From Reichenbachiella carrageenanivorans (GTDB taxonomy: Bacteria; Bacteroidota; Bacteroidia; Cytophagales; Cyclobacteriaceae), in NCBI RefSeq assembly GCF_025639805.1, contig NZ_CP106735.1, positions 4,559,501 to 4,623,500 on the forward strand: a DNA stretch of 64,000 nt, read 5' to 3'. The notes below the pieces were generated by a model that saw only the letters and a list, made by a program, of their open reading frames with translations, did not search any database and was not told where the DNA came from. Each line of letters opens with the position of its first letter. Positions within the stretch are counted from its first letter, which is position 1. Position numbers and translations under genes: made by a program. Shown here piece by piece: positions 35,592-44,291 of the stretch.

Positions 35592-36419
35592 TCTTCTCTT
35601 CTTTGCTTCTTAAATAAGCATGGAAGATACGCTATGTAGAATGAAGTCTACCACTATACTCAGCATTCTACAGATTCAACATGAAATAGTACCAATAGAA
35701 ACCCTAGTATTGCAAGTTTTTTTTTGAATAGCTCTATACCAAGGTAGGAAATTTAAAATAAAGGAAAACCAAATAACTATTACCAATAGTACAAAGTACC
35801 CCCCTCAGCATCATCACATAAACATACATTTTGTCAGGCTCTTCCCTCAATCACCCTTCATTCTGTCAGCTATTGAAGCTCAATTTTCATTTTGTCTAAA
35901 AAAATAATATTTTAAAATACACAAAAAGACAATCCTCCTACCCTACAGAAACTTGTATTTTCAAGCCATTGCTTTTCAATCACTTAGCTACTAAAAAACT
36001 TGCCCTTTATTCAACTAACTCACTACAATCAGCCTACTCCACATTCACTTCAAAAAACACCATACAGTTATGCAACTGTACTTTTAATGGAGAAAATACA
36101 GATTAAAACATCATATAAAGACACTTCTAAAGCACTCTCCATTCAACATCTTTTTTCTCAAAAAAAGAAACATAAAAATGAATAAAACAGTCCATACAAA
36201 ATAAACAAAATGACAGATATCCTCCCTGACATTGGATTAAAACAAGAATTTATATTTTTTAATATCTGCAAAAAATGACAATAAGGTACGTTTTTTGCAT
36301 TGGCGAGCAAAATGAATTGGACAAAACCCAGATATTAAGAAAAATCGGGTTATATTCCATAAGGAAACTATTAACCAACAATTAACGTTGGCTAATTACG
36401 TAAACTAGAATATTAAGCG
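35592..36419. other. Long AT-rich intergenic region with no gene called
   Basis: This is the longest stretch without a gene (828 nt). It separates the divergent desaturase and small basic protein genes. The composition is very AT-rich with C-rich islands. A TTG-started frame at 36000-36185 has no protein-like character. Close to the small gene are an inverted repeat CCAAC/GTTGG (36375-36391) and the palindrome TTACGTAA (36396-36403). I could not identify a promoter pair or a known RNA. Confidence 0.5.
36375..36403. promoter_or_regulatory. Inverted repeat and palindrome just upstream of small basic protein gene
   Basis: CCAAC (36375-36379) and GTTGG (36387-36391) are inverted arms with a 7-nt spacer, and TTACGTAA (36396-36403) is an 8-bp palindrome. 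Both lie within 45 nt of the ATG at 36420. They could be operator sites or leader structure. Confidence 0.3.
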
Positions 36420-36659
36420 ATGGAGCAAAAGCAAAAAGGAAGACCGGCAACTAAACCAGTAGCGCTAAAAGAAGGGTATTATATTGAATTGAGAACTAAA
36501 GGTTCTAGCTCAGCAATTAAACTTCGCAGAAATAGCATGGCGGAAATAGAATTTGCTACCAAACAATACGAAAAAAGTAAAATCGTAAACTATCTAGGCC
36601 AAGTAAAAGATGGCAAATGGATAGATGGTAAAAACAAAGGAAAAAAGACTTCTAACTAA
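36420..36659 (+). CDS. Small basic conserved-looking protein, 79 residues
   Basis: The 79-residue product is Lys-rich at both ends (MEQKQKGRPATKP and GKNKGKKTSN). Its centre looks folded: EGYYIELRTKGSSSAIKLRR, then ATKQYEKSKIVNYLGQVKDG. The high charge and the K-G-R-P-A AT-hook-like start suggest nucleic-acid binding, which is inference. The family is not recognised with certainty. It lies in an unusually long intergenic region. Codon use is typical of its neighbours, and the clean ATG and protein-like centre argue that it is real. Confidence 0.72.
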   Translation: MEQKQKGRPATKPVALKEGYYIELRTKGSSSAIKLRRNSMAEIEFATKQYEKSKIVNYLGQVKDGKWIDGKNKGKKTSN

Positions 36660-36668
36660 TTCCTCTTA

Positions 36669-37262
36669 CTAGAGATATTTAGTCACATCCACGACTTTCA
36701 TACCAGCTGCTACAGCTGCTTGCATGCCAGGTTTCCCATCTTCAAAAACCACGCAGTCCTCAGGCTGAATACCAATCATTTCAGCGCATTTAATAAATGT
36801 CTCTGGGTGAGGTTTAAAATGGGTCACCTCTGTAGCAGTTACCACATGTGATATATAGTCTCCCAATCGAAATCTTTCGAACATTTCAGTGACTACTTTC
36901 CGGTTGCTACCTGTACCTACCGCCATAGGTAATACGCCATGGTAAGCCTTGACAATATCAAAAACAGGGAGGATCAATTGTATTCTTTCTAAATTACTTT
37001 CCACAAAAGTACGCTTCGTCTCCAAAGCTTGATCTACATCGAAATTTTTAATTTCAAAATCTTCAGCGATCATCAGCAACGTATCACGAGTAGGAATACC
37101 CCCACGACTGTGAAACACATCCTCTGGATAATGTACTCCATACGCAGCCAAGGCATGATTATAACCATCATAGTGTAATGGCATAGAATCCAAAATAGTA
37201 CCATCAAGATCAAAAATAAGACCCTTTACTCCTTCTGGTATTGGTATAGCAATTGTCCGCAT
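36669..37262 (-). CDS. HAD-superfamily phosphatase (beta-phosphoglucomutase/YqaB-like)
   Basis: This 197-residue protein of HAD subfamily IA has motif I FDLDGTILDS (nucleophile Asp18, acid Asp20), the cap helices after MPLHYDGYNHALAAYG, motif II AVGTGSNRK, motif III lysine FKPHPE, and motif IV VVFEDGKPGMQAAVAAGM. This layout is that of sugar-phosphate phosphatases such as fructose-1-phosphate phosphatase YqaB or beta-phosphoglucomutase. It acts in the cytosol on a small sugar phosphate; which one cannot be decided. It is a single gene, convergent with the small basic gene. Confidence 0.92.
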   Translation of the reverse strand: MRTIAIPIPEGVKGLIFDLDGTILDSMPLHYDGYNHALAAYGVHYPEDVFHSRGGIPTRDTLLMIAEDFEIKNFDVDQALETKRTFVESNLERIQLILPVFDIVKAYHGVLPMAVGTGSNRKVVTEMFERFRLGDYISHVVTATEVTHFKPHPETFIKCAEMIGIQPEDCVVFEDGKPGMQAAVAAGMKVVDVTKYL

Positions 37263-37355
37263 GTATGTATTTTTGCGGCAAACCTAGTGGGATATCCAGC
37301 AATTATCAATCCTTTTGTCATTAGATTATTATTAAGTTATAAGCCATTATCACTC

Positions 37356-37592
37356 ATGATCGACCTGAGAATAACATCTACCCTGAAAGAAGAGCTTGTA
37401 TGGCAAGCACAACTCAAAGAATGGTGTGCCGCGCACCAAGTCACAGTAGATACTACATTAGCCGAACCTGAAATATATGAGGGCAAAAAAAAGGCCATAG
37501 GCATAGCCGCCATCGAGGCCTTCTTAAAGGAATATAAGACTTTTATGGACGATTGGTATGACTGCAGATGTAATAAATGGCAAGAGGAATAA
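37356..37592 (+). CDS. Small hypothetical protein, 78 residues
   Basis: The product begins MIDLRITSTLKEELVWQAQL at the ATG at 37356. An in-frame GTG at 37287 would add 23 hydrophobic residues, but that region is the leader between divergent genes, so I prefer the ATG. Features are a WC pair (KEWCAAHQ), an acidic middle and a C-terminal DDWYDCRCNKW with two further cysteines. Three cysteines in 78 residues are notable for a cytoplasmic protein. I do not recognise the family, and no operon partner is evident. Confidence 0.6.
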   Translation: MIDLRITSTLKEELVWQAQLKEWCAAHQVTVDTTLAEPEIYEGKKKAIGIAAIEAFLKEYKTFMDDWYDCRCNKWQEE

Positions 37593-37724
37593 GCCTAACA
37601 GCATTGAAAAACACCTCTCCTCTCTATCTCTAGATTTTAATCAAAGCTCTTTATAATCTTAGCTTCCCGTAGTAAGTTAGTAATACATGCTTCCAAAAGA
37701 CTGGGTAATAAAAAAACTAGCAAT

Positions 37725-39107
37725 ATGAAAAAACTAAAATGGATATTATTGGCATTTATTTTTTGCGGACTTTTTGCTGCCATACTCACTTATTACCCCA
37801 AGCTCGTGATCATGTCGGGCTATACTGCCAAGATGGCCTGCTCTTGTACGTTTGTAGCTGGGCTAGATGAAGAAACCATCTACAACAAGGAACTGAATTT
37901 CAAACCCTTAAAATGGATGAAATTCAAAATTGACAGAGAAAAACAAACAGCCACTGCTTCCGTTTTTGGTTTAAATTCTAAAACCGCGATCTACAGGAAG
38001 GGACTCGGCTGTGCCCTCGTCACTGACATCAAACCTAAAGAAGCCTACCAAGCCAATTTCGAAATACATCACAGCAAACACGACAGTCTATCAAACTGGT
38101 TTGCTGCTCGAACCGTGGCTACGAGCCCATCCCTGAAAGAAGCCATAGCGGCAGCTTTTGAAGAAAAAGACCCTGACGCACCTACAAAAAACACAAGAGC
38201 TGTAGTCGTACTACACAAAGGGCAGTTAATTGGCGAAAAATATGCATCCGAAATCACCCCCAACACACCTCTCCTCGGCTGGTCGATGACCAAAAGCCTA
38301 ACTTCTACCCTTGTAGGAATGATGGCCGACCGAAACTATCTTGATATCTCTACTACTACGGAAATCCCAGAATGGGCTAATGATAACAGGAAAGAGATCA
38401 CCTGGAAACAGCTATTACAAATGAACAGTGGGCTCCGTTGGAAAGAAGACTATGCAGACTTAAGTGATGCTGTCACCATGTTATTCAACAGTGATGCCAT
38501 TGGGAAATATGCAAAAAGTGTCCCACTAGCCTCTACCCCTGGCACTACTTGGATATACTCTTCTGGCACAAGCAATATACTAGCCAGCGAGATCAGCCGC
38601 TTTTTCAACTCCCAAGAGGACTATATCAAATTTCCTTATGACAGCCTGTTTGATCGATTGGGCATGTATAGCATGGTGATAGAAGCAGACGCAACAGGCG
38701 AGTTTGTAGGCTCTTCATACGCTTGGGCCACAGCTAGAGACTGGGCAAAAATGGGGCAACTCTACCTACAAAACGGAAGATGGCAAGGAGAACGTATCCT
38801 ATCAGAAGATTGGATTTCGTTTGTACAAGAGCCAGCCAAAGGATCTGAACAACTCTATGGTGGGCACTTCTGGGTCAATAGTGGCGGGCACTTTCCCAAC
38901 GTTCCGCTAGACGGATATAGCATGAATGGCTTTCACAGTCAGCGCATCATGATCATCCCTTCCAAACAGTTAGTAATCGTTCGTTTGGGCATCACTTACA
39001 AGCGCGAAGATTTTGATTTTAATGATTGGTACGGACAAATCATCAAAGCAGTAGAACAGGATTATCAATCCTCACAAACGAGTGCATCGTATGCCTCAGA
39101 ACGATAA
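37725..39107 (+). CDS. Serine hydrolase, class C beta-lactamase-related (family S12)
   Basis: The 460-residue protein has an N-terminal membrane anchor (WILLAFIFCGLFAAILTYY) and then a periplasmic or outer domain. The catalytic motif SxxK is SMTK (Ser187, Lys190) in GWSMTKS. The second motif is YSS (about 278-280) in WIYSSGTSNIL, where most class C enzymes have YxN. A C-terminal HSQ replaces KTG (FHSQRIMIIPS). This matches the esterase/D-peptidase-like serine hydrolases annotated as beta-lactamase family. Substrate unknown. The last 43 nt overlap the convergent WG-repeat gene. Confidence 0.9.
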   Translation: MKKLKWILLAFIFCGLFAAILTYYPKLVIMSGYTAKMACSCTFVAGLDEETIYNKELNFKPLKWMKFKIDREKQTATASVFGLNSKTAIYRKGLGCALVTDIKPKEAYQANFEIHHSKHDSLSNWFAARTVATSPSLKEAIAAAFEEKDPDAPTKNTRAVVVLHKGQLIGEKYASEITPNTPLLGWSMTKSLTSTLVGMMADRNYLDISTTTEIPEWANDNRKEITWKQLLQMNSGLRWKEDYADLSDAVTMLFNSDAIGKYAKSVPLASTPGTTWIYSSGTSNILASEISRFFNSQEDYIKFPYDSLFDRLGMYSMVIEADATGEFVGSSYAWATARDWAKMGQLYLQNGRWQGERILSEDWISFVQEPAKGSEQLYGGHFWVNSGGHFPNVPLDGYSMNGFHSQRIMIIPSKQLVIVRLGITYKREDFDFNDWYGQIIKAVEQDYQSSQTSASYASER

Positions 39108-41686
39108 GCCTCGGAAAAGAGTTTTTCACCAAAAGTGTCATAATAAACTACCACATACATATCGGCCTCAGGCACGGCTGTTTCTGTAAAATACAACTGC
39201 ATAGAGTCATTACCGATGTTCATTACGTCATGAAAAACTGGAGGAATAATGACACCCATATCACTATGATACACACCATAGCCGTCTTCTTTCCTGATGA
39301 GTAGTATTTTCTCTTTGGAATTGTTTAATATAAACTCATAATAAAGCACATCCGTCAGCACTACAGTACCGTCATTCATATTAATCAACTGCCAAATGCC
39401 ATCCTGAAGTCCCAAAAATGTAGTGTCCGACCAATACTCGATTTGCTCATAGGCAGGCGTAACTTGCAGGGTATTGTATCTATCCAAAAGCCCATAAACT
39501 CCTCCTTCATTAACTATAAATAGCTCATGATTGTACGGCTTTATCTTCTCTTGGTAATCCATCCTGAGCAATATCCGATCTCGAAAATTATATGCTCCAA
39601 ATTTGCCATTGAATAATACAGGAGCCACCTCATCTTCTGCGGCACTGATGGCATCGTACCTTACTCTCATAATCAATCGGCCATCCAAGCCTACCGCACC
39701 ATATTCTCCATTTTTCTTTATAAAAAAAGCACTATCCGAGATATAGCCCAACTCATCACAAGTCAATCGAAACTGTTCTACGCCATCTTTGTACAAGACA
39801 TTTTCCCCATCCTTTTTGATTACCAAAAAATGTGTGTCAGTTTGTACTTTTGGGCCGATTGATTTGAGATACTGGTCTTCTACTATGTCTACTACTTTTT
39901 TGTTTGGAAATATGGCCATCCCGCTTTTCCCTCTAAACACAATAGCAATATCCTCTCCCAATAGCTTCAAAGAATCTACGCCTATGATTGGCTCATCATA
40001 AATATTTTTGTTGTACACAAACCATTTTCCATTTCTGGTTAATCCCAACCATTCTGTATTCTGAAGTACACCTTGATAGACATTGGACGAGAGCTGACCC
40101 AATTCAGGGTCGAAAGTGGTATAGCCATCCGCTAATTCTATGACCCAGGTTTCATTTTTAGTATTTATCCGCTTAGTAACTGGAGGAGTTATGACTTCCA
40201 ACTGAGTATTAATCAATACTTCTGTCTCCTCCTCAAAGCCTATCACATAGTGATCATTGATCCATTCTACCTCCTCAAAGGGGAGATCCAAAACAAAGCT
40301 TTTGTCCTTTGCAGACTGTATATTTTCTAAATTTGACACACCAAACAAACCACCCTTTTCAAAAATCCAAAATTGACCTTTGGTATAAATAGAATCATAT
40401 TTTGGCTTGACATAAGATCTACCCGTAGTGGTCATGAGACCTATTTTACCCTTTTCTTCATAAGCAAGCAAACTACCATTCAATAGCTTCAAATTCTCAT
40501 ATTCAGCTTCTAGCAGTCTAAAACCAGACTTATGAACTACGCCAAACTTACCGTCTTCTTCTACTGCCAAAAGCCCATTACCCAAAGGCAAAACGGAACC
40601 TGAAAAACCTTCATATATAACTGCCCCTTTCTTATTGATCAATTGGCGCACCCCTTCCGACTCCACCACCAACAGATCCTCCTGCACATTACCACATCGG
40701 TAGCTTTCATCAATATTTTGATAAGATTTATTTAAAAAAGGTTTTCCCGTCAGGGTTAGAAATTCATACTTTCCATGCCGCTGAGTTACTACAAGAGGCT
40801 GTGCATTGAACCAAGCCAATTGGCTTAGCGAATCTGTATATTGTCTACTTACTTTTATTTCACCAGTCAAGGAAGAAAAATCAAACCCATCCAAGTAATA
40901 CAACACATTTAGTGCTTTTCTGGTAAGTGCGTCATTTTTATACTTCCGTAAAAAATCAACCAATCGATCAGAATTCAACTCTCCTATGTAATCTTCAAAT
41001 ATTTTGTACTCTATTGCATGACGGTAAGGTGTATTAGGTTCGTCCGATAAAAATTTTTCTAGCTCTGCTACTTTTCCATACTTCGCTTTGTCTTCGTATA
41101 CCAATCTATCATATTGGATTTTGGCTTTTTCTACCTCGATTGCATCTGGATATTTTTCAATAAAATCCTGATAAGATTGCCATGTATGCTCTGCCTCTAC
41201 TGCCAGGTACACCAGATGATTTCGTGTAGCAACAGCCTGATCATATTCAGCTGCGTCTTGATACCTACTAATGAAATGGTTGTAAGCACCTACTTCATGT
41301 ACAGTTGTTGCATGAGCAAAGGCCATGCTATCGATCGTGATTTTCCGATTTCTCAAGTCATTCTCTGACAAATCAGCATCGTCGAGTTCATCGAGGTGAT
41401 CTTCGTTTTGAAGTTTAATATGCTTGCAGGCAGATTGAATAAAAAAATGAGCCGTATCCAAATGATATTTAGCATATGAATCGGTAGAATAAAGTAAAGC
41501 CCATACATATTCCGTCGCAGGATTGAGACTGTCTTGAGCCATAGATTTGATTAAAACATCTTCGACTTTCTCATAATCACCCTTTGCATAGGCACGCAAA
41601 GCCTGTTTGGTTTTCTCCGCTTTGAGTGGAAAAACCAATAAAATCCCAAGGAATAGTGAAGTAAAGAAAAGGTGGGCTTTTTTCAT
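39065..41686 (-). CDS. Exported WG-repeat protein with N-terminal helical repeats
   Basis: This 873-residue protein has the signal peptide AHLFFTSLFLGILLVFPLKA (cleavage about 24). Residues 25-260 are helical with TPR-like segments (LRAYAKGDYEKVEDVLIKS, AEHTWQSYQDFIEKYPDA). From about 290 on, many WG (KWG) repeats occur in the form GKYEFLTLTGKPFLNKSYQNI-like units: GVRQLINKKGAVIYEG, GKFGVVHKSGFRLLEAEY, GKIGLMTTTGRSYVKPKYD, EYGAVGLDGRLIMRVRYD, GVYGLLDRYNTLQVTPAY, DGYGVYHSDMGVIIPPVF. WG repeats form beta structures of unknown ligand and are common in exported proteins of Bacteroidota. The 5' end overlaps the leader of the divergent methyltransferase, and the 3' end overlaps the serine hydrolase gene. 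Confidence 0.88.
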   Translation of the reverse strand: MKKAHLFFTSLFLGILLVFPLKAEKTKQALRAYAKGDYEKVEDVLIKSMAQDSLNPATEYVWALLYSTDSYAKYHLDTAHFFIQSACKHIKLQNEDHLDELDDADLSENDLRNRKITIDSMAFAHATTVHEVGAYNHFISRYQDAAEYDQAVATRNHLVYLAVEAEHTWQSYQDFIEKYPDAIEVEKAKIQYDRLVYEDKAKYGKVAELEKFLSDEPNTPYRHAIEYKIFEDYIGELNSDRLVDFLRKYKNDALTRKALNVLYYLDGFDFSSLTGEIKVSRQYTDSLSQLAWFNAQPLVVTQRHGKYEFLTLTGKPFLNKSYQNIDESYRCGNVQEDLLVVESEGVRQLINKKGAVIYEGFSGSVLPLGNGLLAVEEDGKFGVVHKSGFRLLEAEYENLKLLNGSLLAYEEKGKIGLMTTTGRSYVKPKYDSIYTKGQFWIFEKGGLFGVSNLENIQSAKDKSFVLDLPFEEVEWINDHYVIGFEEETEVLINTQLEVITPPVTKRINTKNETWVIELADGYTTFDPELGQLSSNVYQGVLQNTEWLGLTRNGKWFVYNKNIYDEPIIGVDSLKLLGEDIAIVFRGKSGMAIFPNKKVVDIVEDQYLKSIGPKVQTDTHFLVIKKDGENVLYKDGVEQFRLTCDELGYISDSAFFIKKNGEYGAVGLDGRLIMRVRYDAISAAEDEVAPVLFNGKFGAYNFRDRILLRMDYQEKIKPYNHELFIVNEGGVYGLLDRYNTLQVTPAYEQIEYWSDTTFLGLQDGIWQLINMNDGTVVLTDVLYYEFILNNSKEKILLIRKEDGYGVYHSDMGVIIPPVFHDVMNIGNDSMQLYFTETAVPEADMYVVVYYDTFGEKLFSEAYRSEAYDALVCED

Positions 41687-41743
41687 ACTGTCGCTAAATT
41701 AATAAATTCGCCATCATTACCTCAACAACGCCAAATTCAGCAA

Positions 41744-42355
41744 ATGACTACACAGCAGCTCAATAAATTTTTAGGCAATATAGATTTGTATCTACTGGAT
41801 CAAGTATTAAAAAATAAAATTTCGCAAGACGCAAAAGTGCTTGACGCTGGTTGTGGCGAAGGACGAAACCTGATATACTTTCTCAACAATCAATTTGAGG
41901 TATATGGTATCGATCAAAATGAAGACGCAATCCGTATGCTGCAATTCATCGTTGGGTCAGGCTATCCTCTGTGTCCAAAAGATCATTTCCAAATAGGTGA
42001 GCTGTCTGCACTCCCCTTTCAGACAAATCAATTTGATTATGTGATTTGCTCTGCTGTCTTGCATTTCGCTCAATCCACCCATCACTTTTGGCAAATGTTT
42101 ACCGAGTTGGATCGGGTACTCACTCCAAACGGAACTCTATTCATAAGAATGACTTCCGACATCGGATTAAACGGACATGAAACTCTCGAAGACGGCAGGT
42201 ACCATTTACCAGATGGTAGTCAAAGATTTTTACTCACCGAAGAGATGATTCAAACTATCTTAAATGACTATGGCTATAGCAAATCAGAAGCTATTAAAAC
42301 TGTAATTGTAGCTAACCAAAGGTGTATGACCACCTTGGTTTTAAAAAAGAACTAG
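41744..42355 (+). CDS. Class I SAM-dependent methyltransferase
   Basis: From the ATG at 41744 the product has 203 residues (a GTG 72 nt upstream is possible but lies inside the divergent WG gene). SAM-binding motif I is VLDAGCGEGRNLIYF (about 31-45), motif II acidic YGIDQNEDAI (about 54-63), and motif IV DYVICSAVLHFAQS. LDRVLTPNGTLFIRM is the post-motif strand. This is the Methyltransf_11/25 type. The substrate is not predictable; a tellurite-resistance TehB-like or small-molecule methylase are options. Single gene. Confidence 0.9.
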   Translation: MTTQQLNKFLGNIDLYLLDQVLKNKISQDAKVLDAGCGEGRNLIYFLNNQFEVYGIDQNEDAIRMLQFIVGSGYPLCPKDHFQIGELSALPFQTNQFDYVICSAVLHFAQSTHHFWQMFTELDRVLTPNGTLFIRMTSDIGLNGHETLEDGRYHLPDGSQRFLLTEEMIQTILNDYGYSKSEAIKTVIVANQRCMTTLVLKKN

Positions 42356-42447
42356 AAAGAGAATTTCAACAATTATCACATAATGCCGCGCTCTGTCCGT
42401 TATCTTTTCATCGATTACATTAAATTTACTGCATTGCATAGGCGTAT

Positions 42448-43344
42448 ATGTTCAAAAAAATAATTCTACTCTTTGTATGCGTGCTTTTCTCTACTTGGGG
42501 ATTCGCACAAAGCTTTCTAGGCTGGCAGCTGCACGATCGATATTTTTCGATCTATGCAGGCACAGGCTGGACTGGCTATATGGGGGATCTCACCAATGGC
42601 AACCCCATGACCGACGGACTTTCTCACTTTAATGTAGGCGTAGAAGCTCGGCTACTCACACGCATAGCCGCTCGAGTACAATTTGCTCAATATAAATTAG
42701 AAGGCTCTGACAAAAACGCTACTGACAGCTCATACAACAGGCAACGAAACCTATCTTTTCATTCCAAAAACTATGAATGGCAAGTAGAAGGTGTGTACTA
42801 CTTCTTGAAATACCGTGGCAAATATCACAAAAGGAGAACCTACGAGCCTTACATTGCGGCTGGTATCGGCCAGACCTTTTACAATCCAAAGGCAGATCAT
42901 ACAGACATCAATGAGGTGACCAACACCTATGATTTGCGCTCAATGAATACTGAAACTGAAACCTATGGCTCATCTGCTTGGATCATCCCTGTAAACTTCG
43001 GTGTAAAAGCTGCCCTCAACGAATTCCTAAACCTATCACTAGATCTTGGCTACCGATTTGCTTTTACTGGACATTTGGATGACGTATATGGCCACTACGC
43101 AGGCCCATACCCTGATGGCTCTATCGAGGCTTCATTGAGCAACCGGAAAGATGAAGTCCCTGAAATAAACCAAGAAGCCTACGACGCGCTCGTGCCAGGT
43201 GCTCAACGTGGCAATGGTAAGAATGACGGCTACTTTCTAGTCAATATTAATTTAGAACTATACCTCCCACAAGATCTCTTCAAAAGCAAAAATGGCCGTA
43301 GAAGAAAAGAAAAGATCCTTGGTAAACCCTCTGCATACGATTAA
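42448..43344 (+). CDS. DUF6089-like outer-membrane beta-barrel protein
   Basis: The 298-residue protein has the signal peptide MFKKIILLFVCVLFSTWGFAQ. It continues with alternating beta strands typical of a small outer-membrane barrel: RYFSIYAGTGWTGYMGDL, LSHFNVGVEARLLTRIAARV, YEWQVEGVYYFLKYRG, YEPYIAAGIGQTFYNP, AWIIPVNFGVKAALNEFLNL, LSLDLGYRFAFTGHLDD and the terminal strand YFLVNINLELYLP followed by a basic tail. The GDL-G-N motif after the first strand is usual for the DUF6089 family of Bacteroidota, which has no assigned function. It is a single gene 66 nt upstream of the Xre/RES pair. Confidence 0.86.
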   Translation: MFKKIILLFVCVLFSTWGFAQSFLGWQLHDRYFSIYAGTGWTGYMGDLTNGNPMTDGLSHFNVGVEARLLTRIAARVQFAQYKLEGSDKNATDSSYNRQRNLSFHSKNYEWQVEGVYYFLKYRGKYHKRRTYEPYIAAGIGQTFYNPKADHTDINEVTNTYDLRSMNTETETYGSSAWIIPVNFGVKAALNEFLNLSLDLGYRFAFTGHLDDVYGHYAGPYPDGSIEASLSNRKDEVPEINQEAYDALVPGAQRGNGKNDGYFLVNINLELYLPQDLFKSKNGRRRKEKILGKPSAYD

Positions 43345-43360
43345 AGTAAAATAGGGTTTT

Positions 43361-43398
43361 AATAAAGGAAAAAATACCTTTATTCTGAATAAGAATAA
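43361..43398. promoter_or_regulatory. Double inverted repeat upstream of the Xre/RES pair
   Basis: AATAAAGG (43361-43368) and CCTTTATT (43377-43384) are perfect 8-bp arms. A second overlapping inverted repeat TTATTC/GAATAA covers 43380-43398. They sit 13-50 nt before the antitoxin start. Xre-type antitoxins repress their own operon by binding inverted repeats, so this is the likely operator. The first repeat could instead be a hairpin ending the upstream barrel gene. Confidence 0.5.
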
Positions 43399-43410
43399 CT
43401 ATCTTCGAGT

Positions 43411-43839
43411 GTGGGAGAAAATAAAAAAACATATGACACACCAAAAGATCTGCCTCTAATAGTATCTGAGCCAGAGATTTTGTATGCCGTAAGACAACAA
43501 AACATCAACTCCACACACATCACCTTACTAAAAGACTTATCTGGTCTAAAAGACGACTTACTCTCCGCCACCCTCAACATGAACACCAAGACCTTTAGGT
43601 CTTATAAGTTAGCGCCTGCACCCATCAAACCACATGTACAAGAGCATGTATTGGCTTTACTATCGTTATTCAAGCATGGGATTGCCATATTTGGTACCAG
43701 TGCAAAGTTTAATCAATGGCTCAGCAAAGTGAACTTCTACTTCGACAATGATGCCCCGATCAATTTCCTTAATACTATCAGTGGCATTCTTCACGTAGAT
43801 TACAGGTTGAGTGCCATCGAATACGGCGACAATGTATGA
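43411..43839 (+). CDS. Xre/MbcA/ParS-type antitoxin
   Basis: This 142-residue protein starts at GTG 43411 (GENKKTYDTPKDLP), and no upstream ATG is in frame. An Xre-like helix-turn-helix region lies at about 35-75 (LKDLSGLKDDLLSATLNMN, KTFRSYKL), and the C-terminal DUF2384 (Xre/MbcA/ParS) toxin-binding domain has KHGIAIFGTSAKFNQWLSKV, PINFLNTISGIL and YRLSAIEYGDNV. It neutralises the RES toxin encoded next, with which it shares the 4-nt overlap ATGA. Autorepression through the inverted repeats just upstream is expected for this family. Confidence 0.92.
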   Translation: MGENKKTYDTPKDLPLIVSEPEILYAVRQQNINSTHITLLKDLSGLKDDLLSATLNMNTKTFRSYKLAPAPIKPHVQEHVLALLSLFKHGIAIFGTSAKFNQWLSKVNFYFDNDAPINFLNTISGILHVDYRLSAIEYGDNV

Positions 43840-44291
43840 TTGTCTACCGAATTTGTCATGAGAAATTTGCCAATCAACTGAATAGCTCGGGTCGACCCAA
43901 CCGGTGGAACACACATGCTCAGCATGTCATATACACCTCAGGTAGTATTTCACTTTGTGCTTTGGAACTGCTAGCTCACACGAGTGGCATCCGTCCAGCT
44001 GGCACTTTTCGAATCATGCATATCGCTGTAGATGACAAAGCTGAAATGATGGAAATCTCTGAACAGATTCTACCTACAGATTGGCAAGGGTTGGCTACCT
44101 ATCCCATCACTCAGCAGCTAGGCAGTACTTGGTATCAGTCTAAAAAATCATTGATTTTGAAGATCCCTTCTGCTATTATACCGCAAGAGTCTAACTACAT
44201 ACTTAATACTGATCACCCAGATTTTCTTTCTCATGTCAGGATCGACAAAGTCACAGATTTCATATGGGATCATAGGTTTCCAGAAAATTAA
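43836..44291 (+). CDS. RES-domain toxin
   Basis: The RES family is named after Arg-Glu-Ser; members degrade NAD+ and arrest growth. This 151-residue protein has MIVYRICHEKFANQLN (Arg5), SSGRPNRWNTHAQHVIYTSG (substrate-site Arg and Tyr), SLCALELLAHTSG (Glu), and LKIPSAIIPQESNYILNTDH (Ser and Asn motif). It is downstream of and translationally coupled to the Xre antitoxin. The 3' end overlaps the convergent aminotransferase gene by 4 nt. The motifs are intact, so the toxin is probably functional. Confidence 0.94.
   Translation: MIVYRICHEKFANQLNSSGRPNRWNTHAQHVIYTSGSISLCALELLAHTSGIRPAGTFRIMHIAVDDKAEMMEISEQILPTDWQGLATYPITQQLGSTWYQSKKSLILKIPSAIIPQESNYILNTDHPDFLSHVRIDKVTDFIWDHRFPEN

Noticed and set aside
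36000..36185. TTG-started frame of 61 codons in the long intergenic region
   Set aside because: Non-ATG start, low-complexity composition with no protein-like pattern, no promoter; likely chance in AT-rich DNA.
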